Positions 36,550 through 45,394 of a stretch of 64,000 nucleotides of DNA are shown here, piece by piece. The DNA is taken from contig NZ_PJON01000001.1 in the NCBI RefSeq assembly GCF_002900975.1, positions 496,001 to 560,000 on the forward strand, written 5' to 3'. This DNA comes from Tabrizicola aquatica. GTDB lineage: Bacteria > Pseudomonadota > Alphaproteobacteria > Rhodobacterales > Rhodobacteraceae. How positions within the stretch are numbered: position 1 is the stretch's first letter; each line of letters begins with the position of its first letter. The notes under the pieces were generated by a model that ran no database searches, was not told where the DNA came from, and saw only the letters and a list, made by a program, of their open reading frames with translations. A program made the position numbers and the translations under genes.

Positions 36550-36882
36550 TTACAGCGAAAAACTCGTGCCGCAGCCGCAACTTGTCTTGGCGTTGGGGTT
36601 TTCGACCACGAAGCGCGCCCCGATCAACTCATCGGTGAAATCGATCACCGCATTGGCCAGGAAGGGCAGGCTGACCTGATCGACCAGCACGCGCTGGCCG
36701 TCCTTTTCCAGCACCAGATCATCCGCCGCAGGCGCGTCGAGCGTGATCGAATACTGAAATCCCGAACAGCCGCCGCCATCGACGGCCACGCGCAAGGGGC
36801 GCGCATCGCCCGTCGCTTCGGCAATCTCGGCCAGGCGGGCAAAGGCCCGGTCGGTGACCCGTGGAGGAAGCGTCAGTTCCAT
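36550..36882 (-). CDS. erpA: Iron-sulfur cluster insertion protein, A-type (ErpA-like)
   Basis: 110-residue A-type carrier that receives Fe-S clusters from the SUF/ISC scaffold and hands them to apoenzymes. The three ligand cysteines are at 39 (DGGGCSGFQY), 102 and 104 (KTSCGCGTSFSL). The start at 36882 sits divergent to dgt, with 70 bp between start codons. IscA or SufA are the alternatives; the stand-alone location favours ErpA. Confidence 0.86.
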   Translation of the reverse strand: MELTLPPRVTDRAFARLAEIAEATGDARPLRVAVDGGGCSGFQYSITLDAPAADDLVLEKDGQRVLVDQVSLPFLANAVIDFTDELIGARFVVENPNAKTSCGCGTSFSL

Positions 36883-36952
36883 GGCTGTTCCCGTATCCTT
36901 TGGCGCCTGTGGTGAATATATGAAAGCTGAACGCTCCTCACAAGGCGACCTG

Positions 36953-38116
36953 ATGCTTGCCCCCTTTGCCTGCCAGCCCGATGCCAGCCGTGGACGCCTC
37001 TGGCCGGAACGGCTGTCCTCCTTCCGCTCGCCCTTCCAGCGCGACCGCGACCGGATCATCCATTCCAGCGCCTTCCGCCGCCTGAAGCACAAGACGCAAG
37101 TGTTCGTGGAACACGAGGGCGATTACTACCGCACCCGGCTCACCCATACGATCGAGGTCGCGCAAGTCGCCCGCACCATCGCCGGCGTCCTGGGCCTGAA
37201 CACCGACCTGGCCGAGGCCGTCGCCCTCGCGCATGACCTGGGCCACACCCCCTTCGGCCACACCGGCGAAGACGCGATGGAACGCCTGATGGCGCCCTAT
37301 GGCGGCTTTGACCACAACGCCCAGGCACTGCGGATCGTGACCCGGCTGGAACGGCACTACGCCGATTTCGACGGGTTGAACTTGTCCTGGGAAACCCTTG
37401 AAGGCATTGCGAAACACAACGGGCCAGTGACGGGCGAGAAGGCCGACGCCAAGCATGACGGCCCGCTTCCCTACGCCCTGGCCGAGGTCAACGCCCAGTG
37501 GGACCTCGAGCTTGACACCCATGCCAGCGCCGAGGCGCAGGTCGCCGCCATCGCAGATGACGTGGCCTATTCGCACCACGACCTGCACGACGGTCTCCGC
37601 TCGGGCCTCTTCACCGAAGCCGACCTGATGGAGCTTCCCGTCACCGGCCCCGCCTTCGCCGAAGTGGACGCGCTATATCCTGATCTCGACAAGATGCGCC
37701 GCCGGCATGAGGCGCTGCGCCGCGTCTTCGGCCGCATGGTCGAGGATGTGATCGCCGTCGCCCAGAACCGCCTGACCGCCGCGCAACCGCAGTCGGTGGA
37801 CGACATCCGTCACATGGGCACAACGATCATCCGCTTTTCGAAACCGCTCTACCAGGAATTGAAAGCGGTGCGCAGCTTCCTCTTCCACCGCATGTACCGC
37901 GCGCCCAGCGTGATGGCCGTCCGGGCCGAGGTGACGCAGATGATCGACGACCTCTTCCCGCTTTTCCTCGCACAGCCCGATCTCCTGCCGCCGGAATGGC
38001 AGGATGACGTGCGCGCGGCGCGGGATGAAACCGACCTCGCCCGCACCGTGGCGGACTATGTCGCCGGCATGACCGACCGTTTCGCGATCCAGGAACACCA
38101 GCGCCTCTGCGGCTGA
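36953..38116 (+). CDS. dgt: Deoxyguanosinetriphosphate triphosphohydrolase-like protein (housekeeping copy)
   Basis: 387-residue HD-domain enzyme that hydrolyses dNTPs to nucleosides and triphosphate. The metal site is read as RTRLTHTIEVAQVART (His65) and LAHDLGHTPFGHTGE (His94-Asp95), with a further Asp in IADDVAYSHHDLHDG. RDRDRIIHSSAFRRLKHKTQVF is the usual N-terminal block. The start at 36953 (AAGGCGA site) fits family length; two upstream ATGs would overlap erpA control DNA. Compare the divergent second copy at 62944. Confidence 0.92.
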   Translation: MLAPFACQPDASRGRLWPERLSSFRSPFQRDRDRIIHSSAFRRLKHKTQVFVEHEGDYYRTRLTHTIEVAQVARTIAGVLGLNTDLAEAVALAHDLGHTPFGHTGEDAMERLMAPYGGFDHNAQALRIVTRLERHYADFDGLNLSWETLEGIAKHNGPVTGEKADAKHDGPLPYALAEVNAQWDLELDTHASAEAQVAAIADDVAYSHHDLHDGLRSGLFTEADLMELPVTGPAFAEVDALYPDLDKMRRRHEALRRVFGRMVEDVIAVAQNRLTAAQPQSVDDIRHMGTTIIRFSKPLYQELKAVRSFLFHRMYRAPSVMAVRAEVTQMIDDLFPLFLAQPDLLPPEWQDDVRAARDETDLARTVADYVAGMTDRFAIQEHQRLCG

Positions 38117-38121
38117 CCTGC

Positions 38122-38155
38122 CTTTCACATTTGCCCAAATATCCCCGCCGGAGGC
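38122..38155 (-). repeat. Dispersed 34-bp repeat, copy 3
   Basis: Reverse-oriented copy just past the dgt stop. Same length and same conserved ends as the copies at 23461 and 23616. Confidence 0.75.
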
Positions 38156-38163
38156 AGCGCCGA

Positions 38164-38192
38164 GCGGTCTTGCGTTCTTCACGCAAGACCGC
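38164..38192. terminator. Strong hairpin between dgt and dsbB
   Basis: GCGGTCTTGCGT-TCTTC-ACGCAAGACCGC, a perfect 12-bp stem between convergent genes. It is probably a transcription barrier for dgt, although no U-run follows. Confidence 0.6.
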
Positions 38193-38274
38193 GAGACAAA
38201 AGGACTTCGCGCCGCAAGGCGCTCAATGTGATAACCCTACCAACCGGGGGCAGGCCGCTGCCCGCCTGGCGCCC

Positions 38275-38742
38275 TCAGCCCTTGCGTGCCGCTGCCACCC
38301 AGATCCCCGCCAGTCCCAGCGACAGGATCATGTTCCACCCGGCCATCGAGATGCCCAGCATCTCCCAGGCAATTGCATCGCAGCGCACCGGCGCGGCCAC
38401 ATCCGCTGTGGGGTTCAGAAGGTCGGCCGTGGACAGCCCGCTGATCGACCCCGCCGTGCAAGTCGCGAGGCCCTCCCACCAGCCCTGCTCGACCCCGACA
38501 TGAAAGCCGCCGATCCCCGCCGTCGCCAGCGCCGCCAGCGCCCCGGCCCAGGCCACACCCCGCCAGCCCGTCGTCAGCGCGATCACGCCGATCAGGATGG
38601 CCGCCGCATGCGGCCAGCGTTGCCACAGGCACAGCTGGCAGGGGGCCAGACCTCCGATGTACTGGAAGGCAAAGGCCCCACCCAACAGGCCGACGGAGCC
38701 GAGGGTGGCCAGCAGGATCAGCGTCTGGCGGGAAAGGGTCAT
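38275..38742 (-). CDS. dsbB: Disulfide bond formation protein B
   Basis: 155-residue four-helix quinone reductase that reoxidises DsbA. The first redox pair is Cys35-Cys38 in LAPCQLCLWQRWPH, the canonical motif with the quinone-contact Arg. The second pair is Cys95 and Cys121 in the second periplasmic loop. The start at 38742 is preferred over 12 extra upstream codons. No dsbA is adjacent. Confidence 0.9.
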   Translation of the reverse strand: MTLSRQTLILLATLGSVGLLGGAFAFQYIGGLAPCQLCLWQRWPHAAAILIGVIALTTGWRGVAWAGALAALATAGIGGFHVGVEQGWWEGLATCTAGSISGLSTADLLNPTADVAAPVRCDAIAWEMLGISMAGWNMILSLGLAGIWVAAARKG

Positions 38743-38895
38743 GTCGCGGCGCTCCCGGTCACAAGGTGGCGCGACCATAGGCGCGCAGGCCGGGAAGGGG
38801 AAGGGGAACCGAAATCCCGCGACGGCCGTTTGTCATTCTGCTTCCCCTCTCGGCCCGGCCGGCGCTAGATTTGCGGCGGACGGGCTGTAAGCGGG

Positions 38896-38967
38896 TTAAG
38901 GATTCGTAAACGGCCCCGGACAAGGTATTGATAATTCAGGGGTATGGCCGTTTGTCCACCGTGGACA
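38896..38967 (-). promoter_or_regulatory. Composite palindrome-42-TTTACG element, copy 1
   Basis: On the minus strand the 15-bp palindrome TGTCCACGGTGGACA (38953-38967) is followed by exactly 42 bases and then TTTACGAATCCTTAACC (38910 downward). It lies between divergent dsbB and ypfJ, 25 bases before the ypfJ start. The same arrangement recurs at 55383 and 62404. The TTAA-N7-TAAA read on the plus strand resembles a CtrA site. Confidence 0.7.
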
Positions 38968-38992
38968 GCGGCCGGCAGGGAAGGGTGACCAC

Positions 38993-39853
38993 ATGGACTG
39001 GCGCGGACGCAGGGGCAGCAGCAACATTGAGGACCGCCGTCGCACCGGCGGCGGCCGCGCAGCCCGCGCCGGCGGGATTGGCGGCGCCGGGGCCATCGTC
39101 GTGGTCCTCCTCGCCCTCTTCCTCGGGGTCGATCCCAGCCAGCTTCTCGGCCCGGGGGGGCTTGATGGCACCACTTCCTCCACCCCGGTCGAGCTGACCG
39201 AGGCCGACCGCGCCGAGGGCGAGTTCGTCTCCGTCGTCCTCGCCGATACCGAGGAGATCTGGACCCGCGTCTTTCGGGACCAGCTGGGCGAGACCTACCG
39301 CCCGGCCACCCTGGTCCTCTTCAAGGCCGCCACCCGCTCGCCCTGCGGCGGGGCGTCCGAGGCGACGGGACCCTTCTACTGCCCGGCCGACCGCAAGGTC
39401 TATCTCGACACCGCCTTCTTCACGACGATGCACCGCCAGCTTGGCGCCAGCGGCGACTTCGCGGCCGCCTACGTCGTCGCCCACGAGATCGGCCACCATA
39501 TCCAGAACGAACTTGGCATTCTTGGCGAGGCCAACCAGATCCGCCAGCGCGTCAGCCAGGCGGAATCGAACGCGATCTCGGTCAGGATCGAGCTGCAGGC
39601 CGACTGCCTGTCCGGCATCTGGGCGCGCGAGGCCTCCGAAACTCTGGGCGTCGTCGAGCGCGGTGACCTGGAAGAAGCGGTGAACGCCGCCCGCCAGATC
39701 GGTGACGACACGCTGCAACGGAACGCCGGCCAGCGCCCGATGCCGCACACCTTCACCCACGGCACCTCCGAGCAGCGCTCGCGCTGGTTCATGGTGGGGC
39801 TGCAGTCGGGCCAGCTGTCCGATTGCGACACCTTTCAAACCGACGATTTGTGA
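38993..39853 (+). CDS. ypfJ: Neutral zinc metallopeptidase, YpfJ family
   Basis: 286-residue membrane-anchored peptidase. An N-terminal basic, Gly-rich region MDWRGRRGSSNIEDRRRTGGG precedes one helix (GAGAIVVVLLALFLGV). The periplasmic catalytic domain has the zinc motif HEIGHH at 164-169 and the family blocks GPFYCPADRKVYLDTAFF and IELQADCLSGIWA. The substrate is unknown. Confidence 0.9.
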   Translation: MDWRGRRGSSNIEDRRRTGGGRAARAGGIGGAGAIVVVLLALFLGVDPSQLLGPGGLDGTTSSTPVELTEADRAEGEFVSVVLADTEEIWTRVFRDQLGETYRPATLVLFKAATRSPCGGASEATGPFYCPADRKVYLDTAFFTTMHRQLGASGDFAAAYVVAHEIGHHIQNELGILGEANQIRQRVSQAESNAISVRIELQADCLSGIWAREASETLGVVERGDLEEAVNAARQIGDDTLQRNAGQRPMPHTFTHGTSEQRSRWFMVGLQSGQLSDCDTFQTDDL

Positions 39854-39898
39854 TGCCGTTGACGACCGGGGAATGAGTCGGTAGACCCATCCCCGGTG

Positions 39899-39982
39899 GC
39901 CCGAGTGGCGGAATGGTAGACGCAGCGGATTCAAAATCCGTCGCCGCAAGGTATGCGAGTTCGAGTCTCGCCTCGGGCACCA
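39899..39982 (+). tRNA. tRNA-Leu (anticodon CAA)
   Basis: 84 nt including encoded CCA. The acceptor stem GCCCGAG pairs with CTCGGGC, followed by discriminator A and CCA (980-982). The anticodon loop TTCAAAA gives CAA, reading UUG. A long class II variable arm (CGCCGCAAGGTATGCG region) and TTCGAGTC T-loop are present. It lies 45 bp after ypfJ and immediately before the Hint/RTX genes. Confidence 0.95.
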
Positions 39983-40379
39983 ACATCTTGGACAGCGGTT
40001 TTCCAACATCCTTGTATTATGGAATCTGCCGGCTCTACGGCCAGTTCCGCTGAAATCCGCCTATCATTTACGCATTGGAAACCCAGACAAAGCTTCTGCT
40101 TAAAATCCTGGCAACAGGCTTAACGCAGCTTCAGGACGAAGCATGCCTAACTCGCGCGCACCGCGGCCCCTCTCAAGGCTGTAAGAATTTTATGCAAATT
40201 CAACCTCATGCGGGCCAGCAAGACGCCCTTTCGAAATTGGCGGCTTATCCGGCCGCGCGAGGCAGCGCAGAACGGCGCCCGCAGCATGCAACCCTTGCGG
40301 GAAAAGGCTTGGGTTCTTGGCTAATTGACACTGACAAAGCACTTTTCAAAGCCGCGTTTCGCAGGGTAAATGCTGCCAG
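39983..40379. other. Intergenic region between tRNA-Leu and the Hint gene
   Basis: 397 bp, visibly lower in GC than its surroundings. A 112-codon frame with only a TTG start crosses it (40075-40413) but has no ribosome site or recognisable protein character. I see no repeat of the tRNA 3' end that would mark an attachment site. Confidence 0.55.
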
Positions 40380-41084
40380 ATGCCGCAAGCAAGGCGGGGC
40401 TTCCGGATTTTGAATATGAAGTTGAGTGTGTTCTCTGCCAGACCGCTGAATGCGGGCACCGGCGCGGCGCTGCAGGAGACCCTCCTTGCGGCGCGGCGGA
40501 CCACGCCCTGTTTCACCCCCGGAACCCGGATTGCCACCCATCGCGGCGAAACTCCGGTTGAGCATCTTGCCGTTGGCGACCGGGTGATCACCCGTGACAA
40601 CGGCATCCAGCCGGTGCGCTGGGTTGGCCGGACACAAATGTACATCCAGGACTTTCAGGCCGATCCCCATCTGCAACCGATCCTGATCCGGCAGGGGGCA
40701 CTTGGCCGCGACCTGCCCGAGCGCGACATGCTTGTGTCCCCCAACCATCGCGTGCTGGTGACCTCGGACCGCAGCGCCATCCGCTTCGCCGAGCGTGAGG
40801 TCCTGTTGGCCGCCAAGCACCTGACCGCCACCGGGGTGCACCAGGTGCAGTCCAGCGGGACGACCTATATCCACTTCATGTGCGACCGGCATGAGGTTGT
40901 CCTTGCTGACGGGATCTGGACCGAAAGCTTCCACCCCGACGACCAGTCGCTGAAGGGGTTGGGCAACGCCCAGCGGCTTGAGATCTTCGAGATCTTCCCC
41001 GAACTGAAAACCGCCGAGGGCCGCAGCGCCCATGGCCCGGCCCGGCTTCTGGCCGGCCCCGAGGACCTTGTCGCCCATGCATGA
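40380..41084 (+). CDS. Stand-alone Hint-domain (Hedgehog/intein-type) protein
   Basis: 234 residues (222 if the ATG at 40416 is used). The Hint_2-type domain starts at TTPCFTPGTRIATHRGETPVEHLAVGDRVITRDNG, where the Cys is the nucleophile of the autoprocessing reaction. The B-block MLVSPNHRVLV and the late YIHFMCDRHEVVLADGIWTESFHP follow. It is clearly homologous along its length to the C-terminal Hint of the RTX protein 1.3 kb downstream. It has no RTX repeats, so it may be a reduced paralogue or a detached module. Neither start has a clear ribosome site. Confidence 0.75.
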   Translation: MPQARRGFRILNMKLSVFSARPLNAGTGAALQETLLAARRTTPCFTPGTRIATHRGETPVEHLAVGDRVITRDNGIQPVRWVGRTQMYIQDFQADPHLQPILIRQGALGRDLPERDMLVSPNHRVLVTSDRSAIRFAEREVLLAAKHLTATGVHQVQSSGTTYIHFMCDRHEVVLADGIWTESFHPDDQSLKGLGNAQRLEIFEIFPELKTAEGRSAHGPARLLAGPEDLVAHA

Positions 41085-41248
41085 CCCGATTTGCAGCGGA
41101 CAGGGCCAGAGCCAAAGCAGAATGAACCCGGCATCGCAGCTCGTCTGGGCCTTTGGGGATAAAAATCCCCAAGTGCTTCCCGACCGTGACGCAAAATCGT
41201 CACGAATTGCGCAGATGACCCCGTCCAGAGACAGAGGATAGCAGGCAG

Positions 41249-44200
41249 ATGTCGACGATTACCGGTACTGGCGGCGATGACTTTCGCAACGACAGCATCA
41301 TTGGCACGGCGGGTGATTACTATGACTTGCAGGGCGGGGACGACACGCTGTTTGCAGGTGGCGGCAACGATACCGTCTTCGGCGGCTCTGGCGATGATCG
41401 CATCGACGGCGGGACCGGAAACGACGCCCTGTACGGTGGCAGCGGCCTTGACAGTCTGGTTGGCGGTGCTGGCAATGATACGCTGTTCGGCGGAACAGAC
41501 GCAGGTGGCTTCGACACCCTGATCGGCGGCGATGGCTTTGACTATGTCAGCTACTCTGGCCTCGGATCGGGTGTAACCGTCAACCTGGGCACGGGCATTG
41601 CCTCGGGCGGTGGCGGCGATGACCTGATTTCGCAGGTCGAAGGTGTGATCGGCGGCAACGCGGCCGACAACATCACCGGCAACGACGGCAACAACGATCT
41701 GCGCGGCTTGGGCGGCAACGATACGATCAACGGCGGCCTTGGCGACGACACGATCGAGGGCGGTCTGGGCAACGACAACATGGTCGGCGGCGGCGGCAAC
41801 GATACGCTGTCCTTCGACAATGCCGCGGCCGGGGTCACGGTGAACCTTGGCAACGGAACGGCCAGCGGCAGCCAGACTGGCAGCGATACGTTCAGCGAGT
41901 TCGAAGGCGTCCTCGGCTCGGCCTTTGGGGACAACATCACTGGCGATTCTGGTGCGAACACCATCGACGGCGGCGTCGGCAACGATACCATCGACGGCGG
42001 GGCTGGCAATGACCTGCTGATCGGCGGACCCGAGGCCGGCCAGCCGACCTCGGTCAACCCGGTGCCCCTGGATTTCAATTGGAACCTTGCCGGCGGAGAT
42101 GCGGCACCGATTTCGCAGGGCTATACACAGGATACCGGCGGGATCGAAGTTACGGTCAACTACACCGGGGGCTTTGCCGGATCGACCATCACGGTCGAGA
42201 CCGGGGCTGCCACGCCGGGCGAAGTTGCGAACGGCACGATCTACAACAACGCCGGTGCCGGTGAGACGTTCAACCCGAATTCCTCGGCCGAACTTTATCG
42301 CCCCGGTGGGCAGAGTGGCACGGCTACGCCACTGACCACGCTTCAGCTGGACTTTACCGCTGTTGAGGGTTCGGGCTACCTTGATGAGGTTCGCAATGTC
42401 GCTTTCCGCATCTCGGACATTGATGACGACGGCTTTCGCGACATCGTCACCGTCCGGGCCTATGATGCCGAAGGGAATGAAGTCCCGGTCAGTCTGACTG
42501 AAACCTCTGGTTCGCTTACGACGAATGGTAACATCGTCAATGCAATCAACGGCACGGGAAACCTGGAACCTTCTGACGCTGGTGGCTCGGTTCTGGTAAC
42601 GATCGCAGGCCCCGTTGCCCGCGTCGTGATTGAGTACGGCAACCTTGAGAATAACCAGCAGGCGATCAACGTCTCGGACGTTCAGTTCCAGGCGGTTCCG
42701 GCAATCGACAACGACAACATCGTTGGCGGCACCGGCGCGGACACGATCCTCGGCGGCAGCGGCAATGACACGATCGATGGCGGCGCCGATGCCGATTCCA
42801 TCTTCGGCGGCACGGGCAACGACCAGATCCTGGGCGGGGCGGGGGCCGACAGCATCTTTGGCGGCGACGGCAACGACCGCGTCAACGCCGGGTCCGAGAA
42901 TGACGTGGTCGACGGTGGCCTTGGGGCGGATTCGATCCAGGGCGATGCGGGCGACGACAGCCTGGTCGGCGGCGACGGTGCTGACACGCTGGAAGGCGGT
43001 ATCGGCAATGATCAGCTGTTCGGCGGGGCGGGGTCTGACTCGCTGGACGGCGGGGCCGGAGATGACACACTGACAGGCGGGGCCGGCAACGACTTCCTCC
43101 GCGGCGATAGCGGCATGGACTTCGCCGACTATTCCGGCTCGGCTGCCGGGGTGAACGTCGATCTGGCCGCCGGAACCGGTCTGGGCGGCGATGCGGAGGG
43201 CGACTCGCTTTCGGGCATCGATGGCCTGTTCGGCTCGGACCAGGCGGATACGCTGCGCGGCTTCGGCGGCTCTTCGACTGTGCCGGGCGACGCCTATACC
43301 AACGTGTTTTACGGCAACGGCGGCAACGACATTCTGGAGGGCTTCGGCTCTAATGACAGCCTGTTCGGCGGCACCGGCGACGACAGCATCGACGGCGGCG
43401 CGGACAACGACTTTATCCAGGGCGACAGCGGGGCAGACAGCCTGCTCGGCGGTTCGGGTGACGACACCATCGACGGCGGCACCGAGAACGACCGCATCTT
43501 CGGCAACGAGGGCAACGACAGCCTTCTGGGTGGGGCAGGCGACGACAGCATCGACGGCGGCGCGAACGACGACCTGATCTTCGGCGGTGCTGGCAACGAC
43601 AACCTTCTGGGTGGGGCCGGCAACGACAACATCGATGGCGGCGCGAATGACGACGTCATTGCGGGCGGCGCGGGGTCGGACAGCATCCTTGGCAGCCTGG
43701 GCGATGACAGTATCGACGGCGGCGCCGAGAACGACCGCCTCTTCGGCAACGAGGGCAACGATACGCTGCTGGGGGATGCCGGGGACGACTCCATCGACGG
43801 CGGCGACAATGCCGATCTGCTCTTTGGCGGCATCGGCAATGACCTGATCTTCGGCGGCACCGGCAACGACACCTTCCAGGGTGGCGCCGGCGTCGACTCG
43901 CTGTATGGCGGGGTCGGAAACGACCTCTTCCTCTATGCGGCCACCGACTTCGACGGCACCCTGACGAACGAGATCGTCGATGGTGGTGGCACCCTGCCGT
44001 CTCCGGCCGATGACTTCGACGTCCTTGATCTGCGCGAGTTTGGCAAGGCGCGCGTCGATATCGTCTTTACCAATAACGACCGGGGCTCCGAATCCGGCAC
44101 CGTCACGATCTTTGCCGCCGATGGCATCACGCAGATCGGGACGATCAGCTTCACCGAGATCGAGCAGGTCATCCCCTGCTTCACGCCAGGCACGCTGATC

Positions 44201-44761
44201 CAGACCGCGCGTGGCGAGGTTCCGGTTGAAACCCTGCAGGCCGGTGATCTGGTGATGACACGGGATAATGGCCTGCAACCGTTGCGCTGGGTGGGACAGC
44301 GTCGGCTGTCCATGGCGCAACTGATGGCCGAGCCCGACCTTCAGCCGGTGCAGATCGGTCGTGGCGCGTTGTCAGGGCAAGGCCCGGACCGGGACATGCT
44401 GGTCTCGCCGCAGCACCGCATCCTGGTCGAGGGCGCGCGGGCCGAGATGCTGTTCGGCGAGGCCGAGGTTCTGGTTCCCGCCAAGCACCTGGTCGGCAAG
44501 GCCCATGTGACGCGCGTTCTGCCCGAGGCCGGGGTGACCTATATCCACATCCTCTTCGACCGGCACGAGATCGTTCAGTCCGACGGGATCTGGACCGAAA
44601 GTTTCCAACCGGCCGAGCGGATGCTTTCGGCGATGGAGGCCGAGGTCCGGGCCGAGGTTCTGGCGCTGTTCCCGCAACTGGAGCAGTCGGATCAGGTCTT
44701 TGAAGGAGCCCGCCTGTCGCTGAAGGCGCATGAAGCGCGGGTGCTTTTTGCCGCCGAATAG
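41249..44761 (+). CDS. RTX calcium-binding repeat protein with C-terminal Hint domain
   Basis: 1170-residue very acidic protein, probably exported by a type I system. It has nonapeptide GGxGxDxLx repeats at about 20-262, a non-repeat beta-rich domain at about 268-488 (possibly carbohydrate- or surface-binding), a second RTX block at about 490-897 and a linker. A Hint domain starts at Cys977 (VIPCFTPGTLIQTARGEVPVETLQAGD) and contains MLVSPQHRILV and RHEIVQSDGIWTESFQP. The Hint replaces the usual C-terminal secretion signal region. The start at 41249 follows AGAGGA. No T1SS genes are nearby. Confidence 0.9.
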   Translation: MSTITGTGGDDFRNDSIIGTAGDYYDLQGGDDTLFAGGGNDTVFGGSGDDRIDGGTGNDALYGGSGLDSLVGGAGNDTLFGGTDAGGFDTLIGGDGFDYVSYSGLGSGVTVNLGTGIASGGGGDDLISQVEGVIGGNAADNITGNDGNNDLRGLGGNDTINGGLGDDTIEGGLGNDNMVGGGGNDTLSFDNAAAGVTVNLGNGTASGSQTGSDTFSEFEGVLGSAFGDNITGDSGANTIDGGVGNDTIDGGAGNDLLIGGPEAGQPTSVNPVPLDFNWNLAGGDAAPISQGYTQDTGGIEVTVNYTGGFAGSTITVETGAATPGEVANGTIYNNAGAGETFNPNSSAELYRPGGQSGTATPLTTLQLDFTAVEGSGYLDEVRNVAFRISDIDDDGFRDIVTVRAYDAEGNEVPVSLTETSGSLTTNGNIVNAINGTGNLEPSDAGGSVLVTIAGPVARVVIEYGNLENNQQAINVSDVQFQAVPAIDNDNIVGGTGADTILGGSGNDTIDGGADADSIFGGTGNDQILGGAGADSIFGGDGNDRVNAGSENDVVDGGLGADSIQGDAGDDSLVGGDGADTLEGGIGNDQLFGGAGSDSLDGGAGDDTLTGGAGNDFLRGDSGMDFADYSGSAAGVNVDLAAGTGLGGDAEGDSLSGIDGLFGSDQADTLRGFGGSSTVPGDAYTNVFYGNGGNDILEGFGSNDSLFGGTGDDSIDGGADNDFIQGDSGADSLLGGSGDDTIDGGTENDRIFGNEGNDSLLGGAGDDSIDGGANDDLIFGGAGNDNLLGGAGNDNIDGGANDDVIAGGAGSDSILGSLGDDSIDGGAENDRLFGNEGNDTLLGDAGDDSIDGGDNADLLFGGIGNDLIFGGTGNDTFQGGAGVDSLYGGVGNDLFLYAATDFDGTLTNEIVDGGGTLPSPADDFDVLDLREFGKARVDIVFTNNDRGSESGTVTIFAADGITQIGTISFTEIEQVIPCFTPGTLIQTARGEVPVETLQAGDLVMTRDNGLQPLRWVGQRRLSMAQLMAEPDLQPVQIGRGALSGQGPDRDMLVSPQHRILVEGARAEMLFGEAEVLVPAKHLVGKAHVTRVLPEAGVTYIHILFDRHEIVQSDGIWTESFQPAERMLSAMEAEVRAEVLALFPQLEQSDQVFEGARLSLKAHEARVLFAAE

Positions 44762-44764
44762 GGA

Positions 44765-45361
44765 TCAGCCGCCTGCGCGCCAGTCGGCCCAATCCTCGGG
44801 CGTGTCAAGGTCAAGAATGGCCATCGGGCCGGGCAGGGGGATCACCCTGACCCGGTCTTGATGTTGGCGCAGAACGGCGCGGCCGCCTTCATCGCCGGTA
44901 ACACTTTGTAAGTGCGGCCAAAGGTCGTGCGGAAAGATCGCCGGGTGGCCGGGTTCGCCTTCGGCCGTGCCGCCGCGCAGGATCAAACCGGGTTCGCCGC
45001 GAAAGCGCGCGATCAGGTGGGACAGCGCGGCCGTGGTAAAGCCCGGCATGTCGGCGGGCAGGATCATCACCCCGTCCTGCGGCCCGCCCGGCAGCGCCGC
45101 CACGCCCCGCACCAGCGAGCGTGACATGCCCAGATTTGCGTCCGGCACCTCGACGATCCGCAGATCCAGTCCCGCCAGCGCAGCGCGGCGCAGGGGCGCG
45201 TCCGGTGGCACGGTCACGGTGACCGGCGCGCCCGTCGCCAGGGCCAGGGCCGCCATATGCCGCAGCAGCGGCTGGCCACCCACCGGCTGCAGCAGCTTGT
45301 CGGCCCCCCGCATCCGGGACGAGGCCCCGGCGCCAAGGATCAGGATGTGGACGGTCACCAT
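44765..45361 (-). CDS. mocA: MobA-like nucleotidyltransferase (molybdenum cofactor cytidylyltransferase-like)
   Basis: 198-residue NTP-transferase. The N-terminal nucleotide-binding loop LGAGASSRMRGADKLLQPVGGQPLLRH is the LAGG-type motif. MILPADMPGFT holds the metal-binding Asp, and GHPAIFPHDLWPHL is followed by DLDTPEDW, the typical C-terminal motif. MocA transfers CMP to molybdopterin for the xanthine-oxidase family; a MobA-related enzyme cannot be excluded. It converges on the RTX gene with only 3 bases between stops. Confidence 0.78.
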   Translation of the reverse strand: MVTVHILILGAGASSRMRGADKLLQPVGGQPLLRHMAALALATGAPVTVTVPPDAPLRRAALAGLDLRIVEVPDANLGMSRSLVRGVAALPGGPQDGVMILPADMPGFTTAALSHLIARFRGEPGLILRGGTAEGEPGHPAIFPHDLWPHLQSVTGDEGGRAVLRQHQDRVRVIPLPGPMAILDLDTPEDWADWRAGG

Positions 45362-45394
45362 GGGGCCGAAGCGTCCTTCGGCCCCGGGGTCAAG

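Noticed and set aside
40075-40413. 112-codon frame between tRNA-Leu and the Hint gene
   Set aside because: Only a TTG start, no ribosome site, and a composition that gives no protein signature. It is treated as non-coding.
39899-41084. tRNA-Leu as an integration site for the Hint/RTX block
   Set aside because: No integrase and no duplicated tRNA 3' end were found downstream, so adjacency alone is not evidence of an island.
40865-44320. 1151-codon open frame antisense to the RTX gene
   Set aside because: It mirrors the RTX repeats: the GGxGxDxL codons read backwards give a Val/Ala/Pro-rich frame without stops. No ribosome site and no domain were seen, and the plus-strand protein is clearly real.
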